From NCBI GenBank assembly GCA_031381685.1, contig JANMYF010000350.1, forward strand, positions 1 to 22,867: a stretch of 22,867 nucleotides of DNA. Reading direction: 5' to 3'. Under the pieces are notes generated by a model that saw only the letters and a list, made by a program, of their open reading frames with translations, did no database searches and was not told where the DNA came from. Each line of letters begins with the position of its first letter. The first letter of the stretch is position 1. Below, piece by piece: positions 14,384 through 22,757 of this stretch. The translations under genes were made by a program, and so were the position numbers. The DNA comes from JANLQX01 sp031381685. Its GTDB lineage: Bacteria > Actinomycetota > Acidimicrobiia > Acidimicrobiales > JANYDT01.

Positions 14384-15034
14384 AGGGAGCTCCTGACCTC
14401 CGCACCGCGTGGCTGGTGTTTTGGAGGCTTGCCAAGTAGTGGATTGCCAACACAGCCTATGTCGCTCGTCATAGGCAGCTGACGGATCGCGAAATCAGCA
14501 GGCTCACGCGAACGTCACAGCTCGAGACAAGGCGCGCGCAGCCATGGGATACCAACGCGGCATCGTCGACCGAGCGATACCGGTGGCGGAGAGTCAGGAC
14601 GAAGCACGACGACGCCACAATGCCAATGCCACACTCTGCGGAACCCCGGCTTGCGCAGAGCAGACTGCGTTGGAAAAGCAGCTTCGCTCCTCATGTGACG
14701 CCGTCGAGCGGATGCATGGCGAGCGCCACACTGTCGCGAGACGGATCTCGCCGGATAGCGCTCTGGCACGCCTGAGACCAACCGAACTTCGCAGAGGTTC
14801 CGTTGCTTGGGGCCGCTGAGCGATTTCCTCGTGATTCGTGTGTTCGGCAACCTGTCGAACGCGCTGCGGTCGACGACAACGCGGTGGATGTGCAGGTTGG
14901 ACGGTTCGAACAGTTCCTCGTGGTTGAACTAGATGCTCATACGCGGTCAAGGGCGTGGACTTCACGCCGCTCCCGATGATGTCGTTCTACTGTGTGTCGA
15001 TGGTCGGAACTCTCGAAGAGCGCCCGGTGCCGGC
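14384..15034. other. Long region without a recognised gene
   Basis: No frame shows a ribosome site with protein-like composition. A 7-bp stem-loop (GCCTATG at 14455-14461 with CATAGGC at 14470-14476) is the only clear structure. The promoters of the sortase gene (-) and of the flavoprotein gene (+) must lie here. Confidence 0.4.
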
Positions 15035-16171
15035 ATGACCGAGGTGTCGATGCACGTCGAGCGGGTCCGTGAGCTTGCGCCGATGGTCGCAGAGCTGCGG
15101 GGAGGATTTGATGCGGCGGGACGTCTGCCCGACAAACTCGTCGACGAGCTACGCGCCCGCAAGCTGTTCCGGTTGTGGCTCCCGGTGTCATTGGGCGGAC
15201 TTGGGCTTTCGGCGTTGGAGTTCATGGACGTCGTCGAGGAGGCTGCCTCGCTCGACGGAACTATCGGATGGCTCGTCGGTAACGGGGGTGGAATGTCGCG
15301 GGGAGGCGCGTTTCTCGATCAGCACGCGGCCCATCGGATCTTCGACGATCCCGATGCCTTTGTCGTGTCGTCCACGGCTGCACGAGGCCGCGCCGAACGC
15401 ATCGAGGCGGGCTTCGTCGTCTCCGGGCGTTGGGCGTTCGGGAGCGGGTCGCCGCACGCGACCTGGTTTGCGCCGATGTGTGAGGTGCATGTCGATGGTG
15501 CACCCACCGGCCAGCTGGTCCTGGCGTACGTCCCGCGCCATCAGGTGGTGCTGCATGACAACTGGGACGTGTCGGGCCTGAGGGCCACCGGTAGCGTCGA
15601 CTTCGAACTGCACGACGTCGTGGTCGACGCGAGCTTCGTCGACACGTTCCAGCCGCGGCCTGAGCACCCAGCAACGCTGTACCGGCTGCCGACCCCCGCG
15701 ATCTTCTCGTGGACGGTCGCGACGGTCCCGCTCGGCATCGCACGAGGGGCGGTCGCCGAGTTCGTGCAAATGGCCACGTCGGGCAGGCGTCGGAGCGAGA
15801 CGGTGCAGTTGTCGCAGCGCGAGCTGGTCCAGTCCGGGCTGGGGTCGATCGTGGCGCGGCTTGGCGCGAGCCGAGCTCACCTTCGAGAGGCCATGACCAA
15901 CTTGCTTGCCGCGATCGACGGCGGGGGTGACATCGCCGGTCCCTTTGTCGAGTTTCGGATGGCGTGCACGCTCGCGAGCCAGACCGCGCTGTGGGCGATC
16001 GATCTGCTGACCGAGATGGCGGGCGCCGTCTCGATCAGCAGATCGTCTCTCCTCGAGCGCTACGAGCGTGACGCGAGGGCCGCCGCGAAGCACGTCGCGA
16101 TGAGCCCCAACCACTACATCGTCGGCGGCCGGCACCGGCTCGGTCTCGACCCGTCGGCGACGGTCTTCTGA
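15035..16171 (+). CDS. Acyl-CoA-dehydrogenase-fold flavoprotein (hydroxylase-type)
   Basis: From the ATG at 15035 the protein is 378 aa. A Met at 15050 has the better ribosome site (GAGG six bases upstream) and may be the true start. It follows the acyl-CoA dehydrogenase fold: an N-terminal helical domain (PDKLVDELRARKLFRLWLPVSLGGLGL), the middle beta domain with GFVVSGRWAFGSGSPHATWFA and LRATGSVDFELHDVVVDASFV, and a C-terminal four-helix domain ending in HYIVGGRHRLGLDP. The WxFGSG and GLRATGS elements are typical of the HsaA/group D flavin-dependent monooxygenase branch and related dehydrogenases. The usual active-site Glu of acyl-CoA dehydrogenases was not located. The substrate is unknown and it has no obvious operon partner. 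Confidence 0.8.
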   Translation: MTEVSMHVERVRELAPMVAELRGGFDAAGRLPDKLVDELRARKLFRLWLPVSLGGLGLSALEFMDVVEEAASLDGTIGWLVGNGGGMSRGGAFLDQHAAHRIFDDPDAFVVSSTAARGRAERIEAGFVVSGRWAFGSGSPHATWFAPMCEVHVDGAPTGQLVLAYVPRHQVVLHDNWDVSGLRATGSVDFELHDVVVDASFVDTFQPRPEHPATLYRLPTPAIFSWTVATVPLGIARGAVAEFVQMATSGRRRSETVQLSQRELVQSGLGSIVARLGASRAHLREAMTNLLAAIDGGGDIAGPFVEFRMACTLASQTALWAIDLLTEMAGAVSISRSSLLERYERDARAAAKHVAMSPNHYIVGGRHRLGLDPSATVF

Positions 16172-16492
16172 CGCACCGTCCCGGCTCAGTCGGTCGCCAG
16201 TTGCGCGACGTCCTTCGGTGGGATGGTGGCAGACCGATGCGACGCCGAATGGCACATCCCCGACGAATCGAAGTCACCGGGAAGTCACCCGATTAAGCGC
16301 CGACACCCTCGAGCTTCCCATGGGGTGAAAACACCAACCTCCGAGGGCCGCGGGCGGCTCCTCGGCTCTTGACGATCAGCTCACCGACCGTTAAAACTGC
16401 GATCAGGTCAAGACGCGGCCCATCCACGCTCGTTCCGGGGGGAGTGTCGTGGTTTGGTTCGTACTCCCCCGGGATGAGGAGAACGCCCCTCC
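16172..16492. other. Intergenic region upstream of STAS gene
   Basis: No gene is seen. An imperfect inverted repeat pairs GGGGGAGT (16438-16445) with ACTCCCCC (16463-16470), just upstream of an AGGAG ribosome site for the STAS gene. It may act in transcription attenuation or as an operator. Confidence 0.35.
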
Positions 16493-16909
16493 GTGAAGAA
16501 CGACGACCCGACTGCTGGACGCCGCCCGAGTGCGATGGCTGAGCGCCACACCTTGCGGCTCAGCGGGGAGGTGGACATGACCGTTGCATCGACAATCGAG
16601 GCACAACTACGGTCTGCTCTCGAGGATCCACCCGTACTCATTGACGTCACCGATGTTACGTTCATGGATTCGAGTGGCCTGAACGTGTTTCTTCGTCTCT
16701 ACAAGCCCGGCCTTTTCACGGTCACCCGGGGCAACAAGCACATCGACCGACTCCTCGCGATAACCGGTCTCGAAATGCTCCACGGAGACATGCAGGCCCT
16801 GCCGTCCCAAAACTCCGAGCACCACAAACTCGACAGCACCACGCGGTTCGACACCGATGCCGGACCACACCTCGAGCAGTGGCATCAGTGCCTGCAGACC
16901 GGGCAGTAG
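16493..16909 (+). CDS. STAS-domain anti-anti-sigma factor
   Basis: A GTG start at 16493 with AGGAG 11 bases upstream gives 138 aa; an ATG at 16535 is the alternative. The STAS domain occupies about residues 18-105: HTLRLSGEVDMTVASTIEAQLRSAL, then PVLIDVTDVTFMDSSGLNVFLRLY. The serine in the DSSG motif is the site phosphorylated by partner anti-sigma kinases in this family. The C-terminal 30 residues are a polar tail outside the domain. Such proteins free a sigma factor by binding its anti-sigma factor. No anti-sigma kinase, phosphatase or sigma gene lies in the window. Confidence 0.85.
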   Translation: MKNDDPTAGRRPSAMAERHTLRLSGEVDMTVASTIEAQLRSALEDPPVLIDVTDVTFMDSSGLNVFLRLYKPGLFTVTRGNKHIDRLLAITGLEMLHGDMQALPSQNSEHHKLDSTTRFDTDAGPHLEQWHQCLQTGQ

Positions 16910-17047
16910 CCCCGGGCTTCAACTCAGCGGCTCCTCGCTGCGGTTCGGCCCCAGAAGAGCTACGGTGTCGCTGAGGCGTGGTCCATTCGACGGAGGACCG
17001 CCCACCGACCGGCCAAGACGAGGGCGATTGATGCGCGACGATCGTTC

Positions 17048-17380
17048 ATGGACCTTCAAGAGGTCGTCCAACGCGTCCTTACCGACGCGCTGGGAGCCCA
17101 GGCTGAGCACCTCGCCGACATCGCCCGCCGCGACGAGCTGCACCTGGACGAGACCGAACGACGCGACGAACTGCACATGGCCGAGGCCAATCGTCGAGGC
17201 GCAGCGCACCTCGAGGAAGTCAATCGGCGGGACGAGCACTACCACGACGAACGTGCCCGCGACGTCGAACGCCACGCAAGCGAAATCGACCAGTTAGAGA
17301 TGGCCCTGGCGCCCATTCCGAGCCGTGTTGGCCCATACCGCCCTCGGTATGGTCTATCCGGAGCGAAAGGCCCGTGGTAG
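17048..17380 (+). CDS. Coiled-coil protein with 11-residue repeats, probably 3'-truncated
   Basis: The first 80 residues are highly charged and consist of hendecad repeats: ADIARRDELHL, DETERRDELHM, AEANRRGAAHL, EEVNRRDEHYH, DERARDVERHA. The repeat is also visible in the DNA as a 33-bp period. Eleven-residue repeats form long, slightly right-handed coiled coils. Third codon positions are mostly G/C, as expected of real coding sequence here. After EIDQLEMALAPIP the frame runs antisense through the DUF72 gene and loses its character, so the natural C-terminus seems to be missing. The function is unknown. Its ATG lies shortly after a GACGAGG-like ribosome site. Confidence 0.55.
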   Translation: MDLQEVVQRVLTDALGAQAEHLADIARRDELHLDETERRDELHMAEANRRGAAHLEEVNRRDEHYHDERARDVERHASEIDQLEMALAPIPSRVGPYRPRYGLSGAKGPW

Positions 17381-17933
17381 CGGACGTAGGTCCACGTGGT
17401 CGTGCGTATCCAGGGGTGGCCGATCAACATGTCGTGGATGCACAATGCCGCATCGTGCCGGCGGAGAATCTCGAACACGTCGTCGTGGATCCAAGACGCT
17501 CCGCGGAACTCAAACGCCCAGCGCATCGAACGGGGAGTAAGGGCGAGGAACTCCTCGAGACGACCAGTGTCGCGACGCCATCGCGGTGGGAGTTGCACGA
17601 GGGTAGGTCCAAGCGCGACGCCGAGGCGCTCGACGCGTTCGATGTGGTTCGGCAACCACGTTGCGGCGTCCAGGAGCTTCTTTCGATGGCTTCCGAATTG
17701 TCCGAGCTTGACGGCGTAGACGAACCCGGCAGGTGCCCGAGATCCCCATTGGCTGGCGGTTTCGGGCGTAGGCAGTCGGTAGAAGGTGCTGTTGAGCTCG
17801 ACTGTCGCGAAGAGGGATGCGTAGTGCTCGAACCAGCTTCGCCGTGGGACATCGTCGGGGTAGCGATTCCGCGCCAGTCGTCGTAGGACCAGCCCGAGCA
17901 ACCGACCCGCGCACAGCCGCGAGCTTTCGTCAT
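17239..17933 (-). pseudogene. DUF72 family gene, frameshifted and 3'-truncated
   Basis: The ATG at 17933 with a GGGGAG ribosome site starts MTKARGCARVGCSGWSYDDWRG, the typical DUF72 N-terminus. At about 17866 the frame breaks. The family continues in the next frame as RYPDDVPRRSWFEHYASLFATVELNSTFYRLPTPETASQW, through FAFEFRG-like AFEFRGASWIHDDV, to TTWTYVRYHGPF and RGRYGPTRLGMGARAISNW. The expected ending (roughly 'DVYAYFNND..G.A..NA..L') is missing, because beyond ISNW (about 17290) the DNA belongs to the coiled-coil gene on the opposite strand. DUF72 proteins adopt a TIM-barrel-like fold; their role is unsettled. Confidence 0.8.
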
Positions 17934-18166
17934 CTGAGGCTCCCCGCATTTTGGTCCCCGCGGCGACCGGACGTGGTCGGTGTTCGTTTCGAGAGCACGC
18001 TATCGACCGCCGCGATCAGCATCGATTTCGATTGTTTGTAGGTCCACATAACGTTCCTGATTGTCGCAGTAGATCGCCGACGTCCACGCACAAAGCCAGC
18101 AAAAGATCGCACGCCGGACAAGCGAAGGAGTCCAGGCCGAGTTGTCGAGGCAGTGTGTGTTCGACG

Positions 18167-19192
18167 TTATGCGGCCGAGTTGTAGTGCCATTCAGCACGG
18201 GAGAAGGCGCGAACTCGAGAGATGTGCTCCCCTGCGGCGAAGAACGCTTCTCGGACAACGGCGCTCGAATGCGACCGAGAAAGCGGATTCCTTCCCATTG
18301 ACCGGCTCACCGTCCGATCGGGTTGGAAAACGACGACCTCAATACCTGCAGCCTCGAGCTGCTTTCGTTCGGCGTCGAGTTGACGGCTGAAGAATGCACG
18401 AAGCCGACGATCGAGGTGCCCTTTTCCTGCGCCAGCGTGACCCGACATGGGCGAGAGGATCACCGCGATATCGACCCCGGCATGAACCAGAAGGTCAGCA
18501 TTCGTCGGCGAATGGGCACCTCCGTCGATGAACGATTCTGAACCGAGTTTGACGGGACGGAACACCCCCGGAATCGCGCACGAAGCGGCAACTGAAAGCC
18601 CAAGATCGGGAGTAACTCCAGTTTTACCGAATACCACTCGGTGAGCGTCGCGAATTCGAACGGCGACTATCCACAGAGCTTTCGACGGCCATTTCGGCAG
18701 GAGGGTCTCTAGAGCGCGGAAATTCTCCGCTGGATCGACCCATCCGCCGGGCAGCAGCGCCATGGCGGCGGTGTGGGGTGCAATGCTCCCCTGCCTCCAT
18801 CCACTGATCAGCTGTTGAGCCTGCCGTATTCGCCGAATTGGAGGAAGCGGCGCCGGTACAGCAATGTTCGGGGTTTTGTCCTCAAGTTGCTCGAGGACAC
18901 GGCGCGTCGGAACACCGCTCGAAAGTGGCCGCACGGACGCCGCCCAGGCGGCGATGTCGTCGGCAGAAAGACGTGCACGGATGAGCGCACCGACGAGGCT
19001 GCCGATCGACGAACCGACAACGACGTCGGCACGATCAGCATCCCAACCCAAATCCTGCTTCAAGGCAAGGAGTGTTCCGGCATGAAAGGCGGCACCGGGA
19101 ACTCCACCAGCCCCCAGGACCAACCCCACCCGACGAACTTGCTTGACCGCGGGCGGATGCTGGCGTAATTCATGGGAAATTCGAGCTGTCAT
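18167..19192 (-). CDS. Patatin-like phospholipase family protein
   Basis: This 341-aa protein begins MTARISHELRQHPPAVKQVRRVGLVLGAGG; an AGGAAGGA ribosome site precedes the ATG. The patatin catalytic elements are present in order. The oxyanion-hole glycine-rich loop is LVLGAGGVPGAAFHAG (residues 26-41), the nucleophile elbow GSSIGS is near residue 61 (Ser in GxSxG), and the catalytic Asp lies in FIDGGAHSP near residue 217. The family hydrolyses acyl chains from phospholipids or other lipids using a Ser-Asp dyad. No signal peptide is evident, so it is cytoplasmic or membrane-associated. It follows the SRPBCC gene by 85 bp on the same strand. Confidence 0.9.
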   Translation of the reverse strand: MTARISHELRQHPPAVKQVRRVGLVLGAGGVPGAAFHAGTLLALKQDLGWDADRADVVVGSSIGSLVGALIRARLSADDIAAWAASVRPLSSGVPTRRVLEQLEDKTPNIAVPAPLPPIRRIRQAQQLISGWRQGSIAPHTAAMALLPGGWVDPAENFRALETLLPKWPSKALWIVAVRIRDAHRVVFGKTGVTPDLGLSVAASCAIPGVFRPVKLGSESFIDGGAHSPTNADLLVHAGVDIAVILSPMSGHAGAGKGHLDRRLRAFFSRQLDAERKQLEAAGIEVVVFQPDRTVSRSMGRNPLSRSHSSAVVREAFFAAGEHISRVRAFSRAEWHYNSAA

Positions 19193-19277
19193 GCTGGCGG
19201 TCCTTCCTGAAGGTACGTTTGCATACTCGGGCTTCGGAGTCGATGAACCACAACGTCGAAGTAATTCGCAGCGGTCT

Positions 19278-19727
19278 TCACGTGAGGGCCGAAGTCCTGC
19301 TGTCCTCGATGTGAGATCGAAGCGCGCGCAACGACGCCCTGTTACGAAGGGCTATCAGAGGGTTGATGATCGGTCCAAGTAACCGCAGGTAGGCGCTATC
19401 GGGAGTCTCGTTCAGCGTCACCGAGCTTGTGTCTGGTGCGATCTCCTTCACGTCAAAACGTACGTGACCCGTGCCGAATGGTCGAGCTTTGACCTTCAGG
19501 AAGAGTGACGCTCCAGGGTCGACATCGATGACCGTCGTCGTGTCACTGGTGCGTACGACGCCCGCGCCGACAACGTGGCGAAAGCTTGACCCCGGCGCCG
19601 GCCAGCGGTCGTCGACGGAGAGCGTTGCTTTCGCCCCGACCAGCCACGTGGGATAGGTCGTGGGGTCAAGCAGTACCGCCATCACGGCCCGTCGAGCCGA
19701 TTTGATCGAGATTTCTGTGGTCGGCAT
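19278..19727 (-). CDS. SRPBCC family protein
   Basis: The ATG at 19727 (MPTTEISIKSARRAVMAVLLDPTTYPTWLVGA) follows GAGAGGCGAG and gives 149 aa; the longer frame to 19799 lacks support. The sequence follows the START/Bet v 1-like helix-grip pattern: an N-terminal strand, a 'VMAVLLDPTTYPTWLVGA' helix with the usual YP.W motif, alternating strands (ASLFLKVKARPFGTGHVRFDVKEI), and a long C-terminal helix (LLGPIINPLIALRNRASLRALRSHIED). Members bind hydrophobic ligands. The neighbouring patatin downstream suggests a lipid-related pair, but the ligand is unknown. Confidence 0.85.
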   Translation of the reverse strand: MPTTEISIKSARRAVMAVLLDPTTYPTWLVGAKATLSVDDRWPAPGSSFRHVVGAGVVRTSDTTTVIDVDPGASLFLKVKARPFGTGHVRFDVKEIAPDTSSVTLNETPDSAYLRLLGPIINPLIALRNRASLRALRSHIEDSRTSALT

Positions 19728-19889
19728 GAACTCGCCTCTCTTGTTGGATTGCGTGCTCGTGAAGCGACGCAAAGCCGATTGACCGGGTGCGGCTTCCATG
19801 GGAAGCCGAAACGAGCTGTACCCGCTACGGAACCGTCAAAACCGAGTCCGGTCACTGAATTGGCCGTGTTGGTCGCCAGCACCGACCCA

Positions 19890-21016
19890 TCACGCATGCT
19901 TCGACTTCAGAGTGGCGGCGCTCGTGGTGAGCGTCGCGATGAGATCGTCGAAGCTCTTCCGGAACAACTCCACGCCTTCGTGCTCAATGTGCTGGGCTAC
20001 GTCGTCCATGTCCACGCCCACCGAAGCAAGGCTCTTCCATGTTGCGTCGGCGGCCACTACTGCGTCGACGGTATCGATCGTGCGTGCCAGGGACCCGTGA
20101 TCGGCGAAGGCTTCGAGTGTCGCCTCCGGCAAGGTGTTCACCGTGTCGGGCCCGATAAGGGAATCCACGTAGAGAGGGTGACAGGGCAAGCCGGATTCTT
20201 CGTCGATGTGCTCGCCCAGAGCGGGCGCTGTACACGAGTACCAAGGGCGACAAGACGCGCCCAGCGTGGTCCGCTAAACCGACGCCGGAACAGTTGGTAG
20301 GCGAGCACACCCTGGGCGATCGCCGCGGTGCCCTTCAACGACAGCGCTTCTGGCGTAGCGATTGCATCGAGCCGCTTATCGACCTCGCTGTCGACACGCG
20401 AAATGAAGAACGACGCCACCGAGGCCACGTTTGAGAGATCGGTGGTCCCTGCAGCGGCAAGTGCTTCGACCCCGTTGAAGTATGCGTCGATGACCTTGTC
20501 GTAGCGGTCGAGACTGAAAATCAAGGTGACGTTGATGTTGCGGCCTTCGGCAATCATCGCTTCGATCGATTCGAGGCAGGGTGCCGTCGCCGGGATCTTG
20601 ACCATAAGGTTGGGCTTGGCCACAGCCTCGTGGATCTCGCGGGCAGCCGACGTGGTGCCGGGGCCGTCGAGGGCAAGGGCCGGGGATACTTCGAGGGAGA
20701 CGTAGCCGTCAACACCGTTCGTCGCGTCGAACACCGGAGCGAGCACGTCGCACGCATCGCTGACATCGTCATAGGCAATTGTCCAGAACATCGCCTCGGT
20801 GCTCGGGTCGGACGCAACCAGCTCGGTGATCTGCGCGTCGTACTCTGTCGATCCGGCTAAAGCCTTCTGGAAGATCGTCGGGTTGCTCGTATCACCGCAA
20901 ACGCCTCGCTCGACAAGCCGGGCGAGGGTGCCGTCGCGAAGATTTGCGCGTTTGAGATTGTCGACCCAGGGGCTCTGCCCATAGTCGTTGGACAGTGAGC
21001 GCAGACGTTCAGACAT
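19890..21016 (-). pseudogene. tal: Transaldolase with a 2-bp frameshift
   Basis: Transaldolase transfers a three-carbon unit between sugar phosphates in the pentose phosphate pathway. The ATG at 21016 follows a strong GGAGG ribosome site and starts MSERLRSLSNDYGQSPWVDNLKR. The catalytic Lys is about residue 140 (NLMVKIPAT), and SNPTIFQKAL and NINVTLIFSLDRY are family motifs. After ASTSTKNPA the frame is lost. Removing two bases from the AGAGAG tract (20171-20176) restores LYVDSLIGPDTVNTLPEATLEAF and a normal C-terminus ending at 19890, for about 374 aa, the long actinobacterial form. Some conserved positions also look altered (GDTSNP where GVTSNP is usual). As sequenced, the product would lack its last third or so. 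Confidence 0.85.
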
Positions 21017-21412
21017 TGGTCCTCCAGAAGTGGTTCAGGAACTCGGTTAGGTCGGTCCACGGCGATGCTCGCGTCTTCGGGGCTTGGACAGCGGCTCGTT
21101 CGACAGCGGCTCGTTGGTGAAACCGATGACGGGGTCGGGCCCGGTTGGGGACCAGTCGCTCTTTGCATCAAGACTCCAAGGAGGGCGGCGACCGCCCAAG
21201 TCATGGGGCCGTCGTACCCATGCAACGGTTCAGCAAACCGCCGATTCGGTTCGAGGCAGACCGGCCCCACGACAACGTCGGAGGGCACAAGGCCGATCAG
21301 TGAAGAACCGGGTTCACGACATCACGCCGTATCCCGCTCGGATCAGCACCGGGGTTCTGCAACTTCCGGCTCCTTCGACAGGGCACCGTCAATGCCATAC
21401 CACCATTCATTT
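21017..21412. other. Region upstream of transaldolase without a clear gene
   Basis: No frame has both a ribosome site and recognised features. A 15-bp tandem duplication (GACAGCGGCTCGTTC at 21087-21101, repeated at 21102-21115 with one terminal change) is the main structure. In one minus-strand frame it encodes NEPLSNEPLS, which ends soon after at a stop codon. The promoter of transaldolase should lie here. Confidence 0.4.
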
Positions 21413-21456
21413 GGAAAAGAAGCGAGCCGCCACCCGGGGAGGGAGGTGACGGCTCG
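21413..21456 (-). terminator. Intrinsic terminator of the lipoprotein gene
   Basis: CGAGCCGCCACC (21423-21434) and GGTGACGGCTCG (21445-21456) form a 12-bp stem with one mismatch and a 10-nt loop. On the minus strand it is followed by CTTCTTTTCC, a T-rich tail. It lies 50 bp past the stop of the lipoprotein gene, so it is a good Rho-independent terminator for it. Confidence 0.75.
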
Positions 21457-21506
21457 TTCCTTCAACAGGATCTAGCGGTTGCGAGGACCTGTGTTCTCAG
21501 CCCGAC

Positions 21507-22001
21507 TCAACATTCGTCGTCGGTGACTTCCCAGACGCCGTCTTGGCTCTGCACGCATGCCTTGTCGTCGCCGCCGTCGCTCTCGATGGTGAACTTGGCG
21601 TCGTCGTCTTTGCCATCATTGTCACCGTCATCGACGCCAGTGACCTTGTTGGGAGCCGTGACGATGCCGGCTGTCGCTTCATTGATGTTGGTTATCAGGG
21701 GCTCGCCCGGACTCTCCATGGAATCGAGCTTGGCCTTCACCTGCAAAGCGAGGTCCTTTGCGGGACCTTCATCGGCGTTGTCGTCGGCCAACGAGTCGAC
21801 GGCCGAGTCAGCCGCCGCGGAAACGTCGGCCGCCGCGGATTCGACCGCATTGCCGGCATCTGACGCCGCGTCGGAGACCGCTGCGCTGACGTCGGCGTTG
21901 TCGTCGCTGCTACAAGCAACGAGTGTGAGAGGGAGGGCGATCACGAGGGCAACGGTTCCGAAAAACCGGCGAACTCGTCGGTGGTGAACGTTGTGGGTCA
22001 T
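21507..22001 (-). CDS. Ala/Asp-rich lipoprotein
   Basis: The 164-aa protein starts MTHNVHHRRVRRFFGTVALVIALPLTLVACSS. The basic start, hydrophobic core and LVAC lipobox put the lipidated Cys near residue 30. Residues 31-80 are a low-complexity Ala/Asp/Ser helix (repeated AA.D.SAA.DSAVDS patterns). The C-terminal domain contains DDGDNDGKDDDAKFTIES, an acidic loop that could bind calcium, and a closing pair of Cys residues (DKACVQSQDGVWEVTDDEC) that may form a disulphide. The acidic, helical linker suggests a surface-exposed protein in the cell envelope. No family was recognised. The GlsB-like gene lies upstream on the same strand. Confidence 0.75.
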   Translation of the reverse strand: MTHNVHHRRVRRFFGTVALVIALPLTLVACSSDDNADVSAAVSDAASDAGNAVESAAADVSAAADSAVDSLADDNADEGPAKDLALQVKAKLDSMESPGEPLITNINEATAGIVTAPNKVTGVDDGDNDGKDDDAKFTIESDGGDDKACVQSQDGVWEVTDDEC

Positions 22002-22057
22002 GGGTTGTGTGTCCTTTGTAGGGGGGTAGTGGCGTAGCCGTGGCGGACGTCGCCGGG

Positions 22058-22333
22058 CTAGCGGTGCGCTTGCCGGCTGTTCATGGAGCGATAGACCAAG
22101 AGCGCGATCACCGCACCGATCACCGACCCGACAAGTCCGGCGGCATTGAGGCCCCGGTCCTGCGCATCGTTTCGGAACAGCACATCGGCAAGGAAACCTC
22201 CGACGAACGAGCCGATAACGCCGAGCACGATCGTGGCAGCGACCGACATGGGATCTCGTCCTGGAACGAGCGCTCGCGCAATGAGGCCAGCGATGAGGCC
22301 GACGACGATCATGCCGAGGATGAAACCAATCAT
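22058..22333 (-). CDS. GlsB/YeaQ/YmgE family stress-response membrane protein
   Basis: This 91-aa protein consists of three hydrophobic helices separated by short glycine-rich turns: MIGFILGMIVVGLIAGLIARALVPG, then MSVAATIVLGVIGSFVGGFLADVLF, then LVGSVIGAVIALLVYRSM. The LIARALVPGRDPM and GVIGSFVGG elements are characteristic of the transglycosylase-associated/GlsB family. These small membrane proteins are induced in general and envelope stress in several bacteria; their biochemical role is unsettled. The gene precedes the lipoprotein gene by about 57 bp, possibly in one transcript. Confidence 0.9.
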   Translation of the reverse strand: MIGFILGMIVVGLIAGLIARALVPGRDPMSVAATIVLGVIGSFVGGFLADVLFRNDAQDRGLNAAGLVGSVIGAVIALLVYRSMNSRQAHR

Positions 22334-22577
22334 TGATGCCTACTCTCTGTTTGCACGACGCCCATGCGGCGCCGTCTCTCCGCAGTACCCCTTTCGCTCG
22401 TGCACAAACGTGGCGAATTTCTTGTCATCCACGTCTTTCTTGTCCTCCACGTCACGAGTAGGTTCTTGTCGACAGTGGGACCGGTCGTGAGGTCACTGCG
22501 CTGCGGGGAGGAACAACGCGAACTTCGTGACGAGAACGGTTTACGGACGAACCACTAGGGGTGGGTAGCCATGCACC

Positions 22578-22757
22578 ATGTCGCTCTCCGAGACCGTCTG
22601 CCTGTCTCCGTGTTCTGCCGGTGACGCCGCCTGGTCCTGGGCCGGCGGTCAGCCACGCGTTGAACGGCCGCTGCGCCTGCCGATCGGTGCCCGAACCCTG
22701 GCTGTGGTGGCACCGCATCCGGATGACGAAACCCTCGCTGCTCGCCGTGTTTCGTGA
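22578..22757 (+). pseudogene. PIG-L deacetylase N-terminal fragment
   Basis: A 59-codon frame starts at the ATG at 22578 and reads MSLSETVCLSPCSAGDAAW, then PLRLPIGARTLAVVAPHPDDETLAA before an early stop. APHPDDE is the zinc-binding signature at the start of the PIG-L/LmbE deacetylase fold, which is normally about 220-250 aa long. Directly after it the family sequence ends. So this is the 5' stub of a PIG-L gene joined to other DNA at about 22738. Confidence 0.7.

Noticed and set aside
14594..14965. 123-codon minus-strand frame in the gap before the flavoprotein
   Set aside because: No ribosome site, irregular composition, and no match to any family I know. Overlapping frames are equally open.
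15188..16255. 355-codon minus-strand frame opposite the flavoprotein
   Set aside because: It is an antisense shadow with an Arg/Asp-rich sequence and no ribosome site.
16919..17275. Minus-strand frame as a possible true C-terminus of DUF72
   Set aside because: Its translation (VAFDVAGTFVVVVLVPPIDFLEV) does not match DUF72 endings and is the mirror of the hendecad repeats.
21065..21475. Plus-strand frame of 136 codons upstream of transaldolase
   Set aside because: It crosses the terminator hairpin of the lipoprotein gene and has no protein features.
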